Below the pieces are notes generated by a model, which was given only the letters and a program-made list of their open reading frames with translations, was not told the origin of the DNA and ran no database searches. Source: Flavobacterium sp. (GTDB lineage Bacteria > Bacteroidota > Bacteroidia > Flavobacteriales > Flavobacteriaceae). Taken from it: DNA of 64,000 nt. How positions within the stretch are numbered: position 1 is the stretch's first letter; each line of letters opens with the position of its first letter. Location of the stretch: NCBI GenBank assembly GCA_021740105.1, contig JAIPAM010000005.1:1-64000 (forward strand), given 5' to 3'. The position numbers and the translations under genes are program-made. Below are positions 36,718-44,574 of the stretch, piece by piece.

Positions 36718-37339
36718 TTATTCTATTGTATTTTATAATTTTCCCAGGATTTCCTACAACTACGGCATAATCCGGTACATCATTTAATATTACTGTTCCG
36801 GCCCCAATGGTTGCCCATTTGCCAATTATAACTCCTGGAGTTAATATTGCTCCAATTCCTATAAGCGCTCCTTCTTCAACTCTAACATTTCCTCCTAATA
36901 CTGCTTTTGGGCCTACATGAACAAAATCTCCTATTTTACATTCATGCTCAATAACTGCTGAAGTATTGATTATGCAATGTTTACCAATGTAAGCATCTGA
37001 ATTTATGACAACATTGGGTAATACAACCGTTCCTTGTTCAATGCAAACATTTGAGGCAACAATAGCATAATTATGTACTACCTTAAAAAAATTAAAATCA
37101 TTTAATCTAGCACTAACTTTTTTTCTTACACTATTACTTCCAATAGCAATAATAATTTCATTTTCTGGATTAGCATTAGGAAGTGAATTGGAATGGTGAA
37201 TTGGAATGGTACTCCAACTACTACTATTAGGTGCATCATCAAAAAAAGCAGTTACTGATTCATCGTTACTAGTTATACAATCGGTAACCACTTTTCCATG
37301 TCCGCTAGCTCCAAAAATATATATTTCTCTAATTACCAT
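36710..37339 (-). CDS. Sugar O/N-acetyltransferase, NeuD/PglD-like
   Basis: A 209-residue protein with an N-terminal nucleotide-sugar-binding fold (IFGASGHGKVV, 8-18) and a left-handed beta-helix of hexapeptide repeats (about 90-195). H132 of IEHECKIGDFVHVGP fits the PglD catalytic His. It would N-acetylate UDP-4-amino sugar using acetyl-CoA to give UDP-diNAcBac. It overlaps both neighbours (11 bases with the PglC-like gene, eight with the aminotransferase), so the three are translated as a block. Confidence 0.9.
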   Translation of the reverse strand: MVIREIYIFGASGHGKVVTDCITSNDESVTAFFDDAPNSSSWSTIPIHHSNSLPNANPENEIIIAIGSNSVRKKVSARLNDFNFFKVVHNYAIVASNVCIEQGTVVLPNVVINSDAYIGKHCIINTSAVIEHECKIGDFVHVGPKAVLGGNVRVEEGALIGIGAILTPGVIIGKWATIGAGTVILNDVPDYAVVVGNPGKIIKYNRINE

Positions 37340-37925
37340 TAAATGGGTTTACAGTTGATGAATTTTTTGAATAAATGCCTACTTTTATTTTTTCAATTGT
37401 CAAAAATATAATTTTTAAATCTAATGCACAACTAATATTATCTATATACCAAACATCATATTCAAATTTTTGTTCCCAACTAATAGCATTTCTTCCATTT
37501 ACTTGTGCCCATCCTGTAATACCTGGTTTTACATCGTGTCTTCTTTTTTGAACATCATTATACAAAGGTAAATATTCCGCCAACAACGGACGTGGGCCAA
37601 CTAAACTCATATCCCCTTTTAAAACATTTATTAACTGCGGAATTTCATCCAAGGAATTTTCACGAATATACTTGCCAATTTTAGTTAAACGTTCCGAATC
37701 AGAGAGAAAATTTCCTGACACATCCGATTTATCGTTCATGGTTTTGAACTTTATAATCTTAAATAATTTTCCTTGCTTACCTGGACGATTTTGAAAAAAG
37801 AAAGGATTTCCATTATTGGAAAAAAATAAACCTATGGTAATTATACTAAATAATGGACTTAAAATTAATAATCCAAAAAACGCAAAAACAATATCCAAAA
37901 ATCGTTTAAAAAAATGTTTATACAT
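37329..37925 (-). CDS. Small phosphoglycosyl transferase 2, PglC-like
   Basis: A 198-residue monotopic membrane transferase. The N-terminal hydrophobic hairpin (8-35) is followed by IIKFKTMND, LDEIPQLINVLKGDMSLVGPRP and PGITGWAQVNGRN. Directly upstream of pglD- and pglE-like genes, it probably transfers phospho-bacillosamine to undecaprenyl phosphate, starting a glycan. Overlap with the acetyltransferase gene is 11 bases. Substrate is inferred. Confidence 0.9.
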   Translation of the reverse strand: MYKHFFKRFLDIVFAFFGLLILSPLFSIITIGLFFSNNGNPFFFQNRPGKQGKLFKIIKFKTMNDKSDVSGNFLSDSERLTKIGKYIRENSLDEIPQLINVLKGDMSLVGPRPLLAEYLPLYNDVQKRRHDVKPGITGWAQVNGRNAISWEQKFEYDVWYIDNISCALDLKIIFLTIEKIKVGIYSKNSSTVNPFNGN

Positions 37926-38120
37926 TCAATAATTTTATATTAATCTGAAGTGTGGATTTGGTAATTTATTAGTTTGTAGATTAATCATTCGGTTAATCTT
38001 GTGTTTACCAATAAGTGTCGGATAAAAAATTAAACAGCTGAACGATTCAACTTTCTAAAGCTCATAATCGTTAATCGTTTACCTTATATGATAAACGAGC
38101 AACTATTATCTATAAACCAC

Positions 38121-38675
38121 TCAATGCTTCACCCCATCGCTTTTCAATACACTAGTAAACGTAAAAATTATTATTTTCAAATCAAAACCAATAGATTTTC
38201 GCTCCAGATATTCTTTTTCAAATTTTACTTTATCTTCCAATGAGATTTCATCTCTTCCATTAATTTGTGCCCAACCAGTTATTCCTGGTTTTAATTTTTC
38301 AACACCCGCCTGAATGCGAAGTTCCATCAAATCATCTTGGTTGAATAATGCGGGTCTTGGTCCTACAAAAACCATTTCACCTTTTATTATGTTTATTAAA
38401 TTTGGTAGTTCATCTAAACTTAATTTTCGCAATATCATCCCTGTTTTCAATACATATTGCTCTGGGTTTTCTAATAAATGGGTCGCTACGTTGGGTGTAT
38501 TCTTTTTCATACTTCTAAACTTGTAGATGTTAAAAAAAGTATAATGGACACCTACTCTCTTTTGCTTAAAAAATATTGGAAAGCCATCTTCATATAGAAT
38601 TAATAAAGCTACCAAAATAAAAACTGGAGAAAGTAGTATTAATAGTAAAATCGCAAAAAATTTATTGAACATCAT
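38121..38675 (-). CDS. Small phosphoglycosyl transferase 3
   Basis: A 184-residue member of the same family, with N-terminal hydrophobic segment (6-28), IYKFRSMKK, LDELPNLINIIKGEMVFVGPRP and PGITGWAQINGRD. It overlaps the reductase gene by 14 bases, the arrangement seen for QuiNAc- or FucNAc-initiating pairs such as WreQ-WreU in rhizobia, so its sugar may be a 6-deoxy-HexNAc made by that reductase. A 195-base gap separates it from the PglC-like gene. Confidence 0.88.
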   Translation of the reverse strand: MMFNKFFAILLLILLSPVFILVALLILYEDGFPIFFKQKRVGVHYTFFNIYKFRSMKKNTPNVATHLLENPEQYVLKTGMILRKLSLDELPNLINIIKGEMVFVGPRPALFNQDDLMELRIQAGVEKLKPGITGWAQINGRDEISLEDKVKFEKEYLERKSIGFDLKIIIFTFTSVLKSDGVKH

Positions 38676-39561
38676 TAAATGATTGAAAGGTTTTATTAAA
38701 TCCTTCTTCAGCTGAAACTGGAAAAGGTTTCCCCATTACATTGATTATTTTATCATTGCTTACTACATAACTTTCTGTTAGTTTTTGCAAACGCTCGGTG
38801 TTTAAAGGTAAATTTAAAATATCTCCAATTTTAGCAAGAAAGGAGATCATTTTTTTAGGAAAAGACAAAATCTTGGGTTGTCTATTTTGAGATTTAGATA
38901 GTAATTTAATCAGTTGATTGGTAGAAATTGAATGTTCATCTGCTACATTATAAATTCCAGAAGGGATGGTTTCGTTTTTCAGTAATTCCCTGATTACAAA
39001 TGATAAATTATCAATACTCAAAAAAGAACGTTGGTTTTCAAATGCCCCCAATGGCCATGGAAATCCTTTTTTGACTAGGGTGTACAATAAATTTAAATTG
39101 CCTTTATTCCCTGGACCGTGAATCATACAAGGCCTCAAAATATAAACGCGCTTTCCTTCTGGAAGTTTTTGATCGAGAATATAATTTTCCGCTTGCAATT
39201 TTGAAATTCCATAATGCGTTTTAGGATTTGGAATAGTATCTTCTGTTAAAATACCTTGCACTTCATCAGCAACAGCTTTTACAGAACTAATAAAAATAAA
39301 AACAGAAGCCTTTGAAAGTAAGAATGAATCAAAGACTTGCTTAGTCAATTCAAAATTAGCTTCGTAATACTCCTGAGGATTTATAACTTTTTTTAAGTCG
39401 TGAGCTTTGCCTGCAAGATGAATTAATGCGTTTCCAATAATTTCAAAGGTTTGATTGGGAGAATACCTGGAACTCAAAATGGACAAATCAAAATTAGGTT
39501 CTAGATAATTTTGAAGATTTCTTCCAACAAAACCAGAGGTGCCCGTAATAATTATTTTCAT
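38662..39561 (-). CDS. NAD-dependent sugar epimerase/4-reductase (WbpV/WreQ-like)
   Basis: A 299-residue short-chain dehydrogenase. ITGTSGFVGRNL (4-15) binds NAD(P); YGISK near 132-136 is the catalytic Tyr-Lys pair. The small size and pairing with a phosphoglycosyl transferase suggest reduction of UDP-4-keto-6-deoxy-GlcNAc to UDP-QuiNAc or UDP-FucNAc; the 4-keto substrate could come from the PglF-like enzyme. The start overlaps the glycosyltransferase stop by four bases. Its exact reaction is inferred. Confidence 0.82.
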   Translation of the reverse strand: MKIIITGTSGFVGRNLQNYLEPNFDLSILSSRYSPNQTFEIIGNALIHLAGKAHDLKKVINPQEYYEANFELTKQVFDSFLLSKASVFIFISSVKAVADEVQGILTEDTIPNPKTHYGISKLQAENYILDQKLPEGKRVYILRPCMIHGPGNKGNLNLLYTLVKKGFPWPLGAFENQRSFLSIDNLSFVIRELLKNETIPSGIYNVADEHSISTNQLIKLLSKSQNRQPKILSFPKKMISFLAKIGDILNLPLNTERLQKLTESYVVSNDKIINVMGKPFPVSAEEGFNKTFQSFNDVQ

Positions 39562-40304
39562 TTTTTATTCAAAAATCCTAATAGTTTCCAAACCCAACGC
39601 ATCTTAATTTTAAAGGAAGAAAATGTAATCCCATTCATATTAAGCGCTGTCTGAATTTCATTGGAAATTAGTTTATACGAACCCGTACCAGAACTGCTCA
39701 AGCCACCAACTAACATAGCAGTAGTGGTTATTCCCGAATACTTCCAAGTAATCTTTTCTTTAAGAAAAAAGCGAGTAATCAATTCATAATCGGCACCAAT
39801 AATAAACCCAAGTTTATAATTCCCTAAATGATCAAATAATTCTCTTTTAAAAAAAATCGAGGGATGCGGTGGCATAAATCCAATTACTAATTTTTGGGGA
39901 TTCCAATATTTAGAAGAATATACACGAACTACTTTTCCATTATCTTTATGTTGAATAATATTTCCAACAGAAGCATCTATAGAATTAGTTTGATGAAATT
40001 TAGCTATATCCGCTAAAACTTTATCTGAATAAAATGTATCATCCGAATTCAAAATACCAACAATTTCACCCGTTGCCATTGCAATTCCTTTATTCATAGC
40101 ATCATAAAGTCCTTGGTCAGGCTCCGAAATCCAATTGGTGATTTTGTCTTCGTTTTTTTCAATGAGTGCTATAGTTCCATCTTTTGAATCACCATCCACA
40201 ATAATATACTCCACATCAGAATAGGTTTGTCCAGCCACTGAAAGAATTGTTTTCTCAAGAGTAGCAACACTGTTGTAACAAACGGTGATTATAGTTATTT
40301 TCAT
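39558..40304 (-). CDS. Glycosyltransferase family 2 (WcaA-like)
   Basis: A 248-residue GT-A enzyme. TIITVCYNSVATLEKT opens the fold, DGDSKDGT gives the nucleotide site and NSDD (about residue 82) the metal-binding motif; EPDQGLYDAMNKG is characteristic of the WcaA-like group. There is no membrane segment. It adds one sugar to the growing repeat unit; donor and acceptor cannot be told. The stop overlaps the reductase start by four bases. Confidence 0.9.
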   Translation of the reverse strand: MKITIITVCYNSVATLEKTILSVAGQTYSDVEYIIVDGDSKDGTIALIEKNEDKITNWISEPDQGLYDAMNKGIAMATGEIVGILNSDDTFYSDKVLADIAKFHQTNSIDASVGNIIQHKDNGKVVRVYSSKYWNPQKLVIGFMPPHPSIFFKRELFDHLGNYKLGFIIGADYELITRFFLKEKITWKYSGITTTAMLVGGLSSSGTGSYKLISNEIQTALNMNGITFSSFKIKMRWVWKLLGFLNKK

Positions 40305-40338
40305 TTTTTAACTATTCTTTTAAACTTTTAAAAGTGTT

Positions 40339-41484
40339 TTAATTAAAAATAGAAATGAAATTTAAAGCAAACTTTTTTACTCTGTCCTGATAATTTTCAT
40401 ATCGCTCTTCTATTATGTATTCTTTATAGAAGTTTTGTAGTAATTGAGCTAAATCTAAAGCATTATTTGGATCAAAATAAAGTCCTTTTTCCTCCAATTG
40501 TTCTTTATGTACAGCAATATTAGAGGCTATAACTGGAACTTGTAATGATTTTGCATCCTCAATAACAGTACTCCAACCTTCAAAACAACTCGGTTGAATT
40601 ACTGCTTTGGAATTTTTCAATAAACACAATTGATCTTGTCTTGGAATAACACCCAATAAATGAATACAATCTTCAATCCCGTTTTCTTTAATTTCACTTT
40701 TCAAACGATCCATATATCCCGAATTTCTGTAATCTTCCATTTTACCAGTGAAGACTATAGCAACTTTTACGTTATTTTTCTTTATATGACTGAGTGCTTT
40801 AAAAACAACCATATGGTTTTTATGTTCATAAAACTGATTAGAAACCATATAATAGACATCAGGCAATTCATACTTCTCAAGTAATTCCTTTGCATTATCA
40901 AAAGAAAAATCATCAATTAGAGACACAAAAGGCAAAACATGAATTTTTAATGTCTTTGGAATTGCATAAAATTGATGAAAGTGACTGGCTACATCATTAC
41001 TTGAAACAACTAGAACACTAGCATTTTTTAAAATTAATTTAACACGTGCCTCTCTAAAAATTAAATTTATTCTATTGAAATATTTAGGGTAAAATTTATG
41101 TTGTAAATCCGGAAACCATGCTGCCAGTGTTTTACCTTCTAAAAATTTATCTTTTAGTGGATGATTGTACAGAGGATAAACCCCGTCAAGATTATATTTA
41201 TCTATTATGTCTCTAACGAATACATTTTTTCTAAGAATCCAAGATTTTATAAAACCGGTATAAGAATTAATAAAAACTAAAGGAACTATTTTAAGATATT
41301 GATATTCTATCTCTTTGGCAAAACCAGATAATTCATCCGAATAAAAAACTACAATTTCAGGTTTATCTTTATCCTCTAAATAATTTATTGCTTTAATTAT
41401 GTTTTGAATATAGTAGACACCACCTAACCAACTTCCGCTGAAGTTAAAAAGTATTCCTATTTTTTTTCTAATTCTATTATCCAT
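40339..41484 (-). CDS. Glycosyltransferase family 4
   Basis: A 381-residue GT-B enzyme beginning RKKIGILFNFSGSWLGGVYY. The C-terminal donor half has HLLGVIPRQDQLCLLKNSKAVIQPSCFEGWSTVIEDAKS split over residues 277-315, with the Glu of the GT4 EX7E-type motif. It overlaps the upstream epimerase gene by 28 bases, so the two are probably coupled. Sugar specificity is unknown. Confidence 0.87.
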   Translation of the reverse strand: MDNRIRKKIGILFNFSGSWLGGVYYIQNIIKAINYLEDKDKPEIVVFYSDELSGFAKEIEYQYLKIVPLVFINSYTGFIKSWILRKNVFVRDIIDKYNLDGVYPLYNHPLKDKFLEGKTLAAWFPDLQHKFYPKYFNRINLIFREARVKLILKNASVLVVSSNDVASHFHQFYAIPKTLKIHVLPFVSLIDDFSFDNAKELLEKYELPDVYYMVSNQFYEHKNHMVVFKALSHIKKNNVKVAIVFTGKMEDYRNSGYMDRLKSEIKENGIEDCIHLLGVIPRQDQLCLLKNSKAVIQPSCFEGWSTVIEDAKSLQVPVIASNIAVHKEQLEEKGLYFDPNNALDLAQLLQNFYKEYIIEERYENYQDRVKKFALNFISIFN

Positions 41485-42365
41485 TTATAATAATTTTGCA
41501 AGCCTTCTTCTAAATTATATTTTCTTTCATAACCTAAACTTTTTAAAGTTGTTATATCAGCAATCCAGTTATTAGGATCTCCAGGTCGCCCTTCTCCAGA
41601 GAATTGATAATTTACTGGAGTATTAAAAATACTGTAAAATTTTGCTACACAATCTTCAATAAACACTTCTTCTCCATTGCCTACATTAACAACTTCTCCC
41701 TCAAAATCAGCCTTATTTGAAACTAATTCAATTGCATTTAGTAAATCTACTATATATATAAAATCTCTTGACTCTCTACCTGTACCATATAAAGTAATAG
41801 GTAGTTGAGTCTTAGTTTTATTGTATAAATCCCAAAAAAGTTGTTTTTTTAAACCTTCTCCATAAGCGGAAAAAATTCTTAATGAACATGTAGACACATT
41901 AAAAAAACGATAGAATTCTTCACAAATTTGTTCGCTCTGCATTTTGTGTATTCCATAGGGAGATAATGGCAAAACATTAGCATCTTCTTTTATAGGCAAT
42001 ACAACAGGATTGCCATATACTGCTGCACTAGACAAGTTAATAAACTTACATTGTGGTTGATAAGTTCGAATACCATCTAGAATTTTGAATACGTTTACCG
42101 TATTAAGATTAAAATCTCTAAGAGGGTGTATTATAGAATCAGTAACACTGGCAGCTCCCGAGCAATTGATACATACATCAAAATGTTCTTCTTCAAAAAC
42201 AGTTCTAAAATCTCCATTAGACGCATCTATCAGGAAATACCTTTCCGTATCTACATAGTCTACAACAACATCTGCTCCCCAAACAATATTGCCTTGTTTT
42301 GATTCTAAATTATTTTTTAGACTATTTCCTATAAATCCCTTTGAACCTATTATTAAATATTTCAT
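41457..42365 (-). CDS. NAD-dependent epimerase/dehydratase
   Basis: A 302-residue extended short-chain dehydrogenase. IIGSKGFIGNSL (5-16) binds the cofactor, with the catalytic YGIHK near 137-141 and LSSAAVYG before it. It resembles UDP-sugar 4-epimerases or GDP-mannose-derived sugar reductases, but is short and lacks a diagnostic motif. The stop overlaps the following glycosyltransferase by 28 bases and the start shares one base with the acyltransferase gene. Confidence 0.83.
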   Translation of the reverse strand: MKYLIIGSKGFIGNSLKNNLESKQGNIVWGADVVVDYVDTERYFLIDASNGDFRTVFEEEHFDVCINCSGAASVTDSIIHPLRDFNLNTVNVFKILDGIRTYQPQCKFINLSSAAVYGNPVVLPIKEDANVLPLSPYGIHKMQSEQICEEFYRFFNVSTCSLRIFSAYGEGLKKQLFWDLYNKTKTQLPITLYGTGRESRDFIYIVDLLNAIELVSNKADFEGEVVNVGNGEEVFIEDCVAKFYSIFNTPVNYQFSGEGRPGDPNNWIADITTLKSLGYERKYNLEEGLQNYYKWIIELEKK

Positions 42366-42964
42366 TATTTTAATTGTTTTACCACTACTGCCGGATTACC
42401 TGCTACAACTGTAAATGGTGGAACATCTTTTGTAACAACTGCACATGCTGCTACAATGGCTCCTTCGCCTATAGTTACTCCTTTCAAAATTATTGCATTC
42501 ATACCTATCCAAGAATCTTTACATACTTTAATTGGTTTAGAATTTACAACTTCCCAATTTTTGTTTTTTATATAATTTCCTTTATGTTTTTTATAATCAT
42601 CTAATTGTTGAATAAGATCGTCTCTCCTAATTTTGTAATCTAAAGAATGTGAATCATGGTCATAAAAAGTTACACCCCATGCTACTAAAATATCACTTTC
42701 AAATTCTATACCTGTTCTGCAAATAATATTACTTTTACCAATATACACCCTATCACCAAATTTAAAATAAGCATCAGGTCCTTCAGCTATTATTCTAACA
42801 CCTAGCATACAATTTTTACCTATTATAACTTGATTTGAAATACTTTGTGTTAAAACAGAAAACTGTGGGAGAAAATTAGTGCCTGCACCATAAATTATTT
42901 TATTTGCAAAACGCCTGTTAACTCCTACTAATTTATTTAAAAGATAATTTACAATGTCTCTCAT
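42365..42964 (-). CDS. Hexapeptide-repeat acyltransferase A
   Basis: A 199-residue left-handed beta-helix protein. The WGVTFYDHDSHSLDY stretch and the His are typical of maltose/galactoside acetyltransferase-like polysaccharide O-acetyltransferases; the C-terminal block GEGAIVAACAVVTKDVPPFT closes the helix. It would O-acetylate a sugar of the repeat. The upstream gene encodes a similar enzyme whose stop overlaps this start by four bases, suggesting an old tandem duplication. Confidence 0.85.
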   Translation of the reverse strand: MRDIVNYLLNKLVGVNRRFANKIIYGAGTNFLPQFSVLTQSISNQVIIGKNCMLGVRIIAEGPDAYFKFGDRVYIGKSNIICRTGIEFESDILVAWGVTFYDHDSHSLDYKIRRDDLIQQLDDYKKHKGNYIKNKNWEVVNSKPIKVCKDSWIGMNAIILKGVTIGEGAIVAACAVVTKDVPPFTVVAGNPAVVVKQLK

Positions 42965-43569
42965 TTTAATAATGATTTTATCACTTTTGCAGGGCTACCT
43001 GCTACTAAAGAAAATGCAGGCACATCTTTAGTAACTACGCTATTTGCAGCAATAATAGCTCCCTCTCCAATTGTAATATTTTTTAATATAGTGACCCCAA
43101 AACTAATCCAAACATAATTCTCAATTTTTATTTTTCCTGTTTTAACATTTCCTTTCACTTTAGCTGAACCTTCAATTAAGGTTTTATTATAATTTTGAAT
43201 TCGTTCAAAATGATCAATTTCATGAGAATCAGTATCAATAATATTAACATTATGAGAGATCAAAACATTATCCCAAATAGTTATTAACTCTCCTGATCTA
43301 ATATTTGTTCCAACCCCAACATAAACATTTTTCCCGATACTTATTTTACCTCCATAATTAAAAACCATCAATTTACCTTCTATTATTGTATTCTTTCCAA
43401 TAGTAATATTTTTAATATTCTTAGAAATATTCTCAACCTTGGCAGTCATTGTAAACCTTGTTCCTTTATCAAAAACAACATCGTTTTTACAAGACCAATC
43501 AGTAATTTTATGAGATATTTTTCTCAAAACACCTTTATATAAATAGGAAATATAATAAATAAATTTCAT
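42961..43569 (-). CDS. Hexapeptide-repeat acyltransferase B
   Basis: A 202-residue relative of the adjacent acyltransferase. NIIDTDSHEIDHFERIQ carries the catalytic-type His, and GEGAIIAANSVVTKDVPAFS ends the beta-helix. It lies five bases after the glycosyltransferase gene at 43574 and overlaps acyltransferase A by four bases. The two differ enough in the middle to act on different positions or sugars. Substrate is unknown. Confidence 0.85.
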   Translation of the reverse strand: MKFIYYISYLYKGVLRKISHKITDWSCKNDVVFDKGTRFTMTAKVENISKNIKNITIGKNTIIEGKLMVFNYGGKISIGKNVYVGVGTNIRSGELITIWDNVLISHNVNIIDTDSHEIDHFERIQNYNKTLIEGSAKVKGNVKTGKIKIENYVWISFGVTILKNITIGEGAIIAANSVVTKDVPAFSLVAGSPAKVIKSLLK

Positions 43570-43573
43570 TATT

Positions 43574-44506
43574 TTAAATATGTATTTTATTGAAAATCAA
43601 GAGTATGCGATTAATAACTTTAATAAATGAAGAAGTTCGTTTTCTAATATATTGAGAAATAATCTTATTGAACTTTGCATCAGTTAAAGTAATATTCGGA
43701 AATATTGTTACTCTATAATCATTTTTCCAATCTAAAATTGGAAAAATATCGTAACTATCTTTATGCCTACCTGAGCTATCCCAGCCATTGTTAATTACTA
43801 AACTTTTATCTGGAAAGAGGACCAAACCACTTTGCTTGAAAACATTCCAATAAAACCGAATGCCCCAAGAGCTAATTTTTTTAGATTCCATTTGTTGGAG
43901 AAACATTTTTTTATAATTATAACTTCCATTATAATTGAATCTATGAGTCAGTTTCTTATCTTTTTTCAGCAAAAGATAATCCGAACATTCAAAATCAATA
44001 GTATCCCAGGCTCTTTTCCACGTCGCCCATCCCCATGTCGAAGTTAATGATAAGAAATAACTACTATTATGACTTTCAATATCTGGAGGAGAAAAACTAA
44101 AACCTGAAATTTGAAATACTTCAGAATTTAAGGCATATTTATCTAAAGCAGTATTCATATATTCTAGAAAATGCATCCCCGTGATTAAATCATCTTCTAA
44201 AACGATTATTTTGCCGTATTGATTCACAATTTCTGTAACTCCTGAAATTACTGAACTGGCAAGACCTTTATTGATCTTCGATTCGACTATAATTACTTCT
44301 TTGCACCATTGTTGTTCTCTAATAATTTTTTTAACCAAATTATTTTTCTCTACTAATTCCGTAGATGCATCAGTAGCAATACCATCACAATACACATACA
44401 ATATAGATTCGGATGCCAAGCTATTTTCAGCTAGCGCAATAAGTGTTTTTCTAGTATGTTCTGGTCTATTATAAACAAATAGAATGATAGGAGATAATGA
44501 ATACAT
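43574..44506 (-). CDS. GT-A glycosyltransferase resembling the GNT-I/GT13 and GT2 group
   Basis: A 310-residue protein. SPIILFVYNRPEHTRKTL opens the fold, IIVLEDDLI (near 97-105) is the EDD-type metal motif shared with eukaryotic GnT-I, and TSTWGWATWKRAWD is a signature of a bacterial capsule transferase group. No membrane helix. It would add a sugar to the repeat; donor unknown. It follows asnB after a 68-base A/T-rich gap. Confidence 0.83.
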   Translation of the reverse strand: MYSLSPIILFVYNRPEHTRKTLIALAENSLASESILYVYCDGIATDASTELVEKNNLVKKIIREQQWCKEVIIVESKINKGLASSVISGVTEIVNQYGKIIVLEDDLITGMHFLEYMNTALDKYALNSEVFQISGFSFSPPDIESHNSSYFLSLTSTWGWATWKRAWDTIDFECSDYLLLKKDKKLTHRFNYNGSYNYKKMFLQQMESKKISSWGIRFYWNVFKQSGLVLFPDKSLVINNGWDSSGRHKDSYDIFPILDWKNDYRVTIFPNITLTDAKFNKIISQYIRKRTSSFIKVINRILLIFNKIHI

Positions 44507-44574
44507 TTGTTATATTATATAATTTTATTTACATAAAAACATTAATTGATTCCATAAATATAACAGAATATTTT

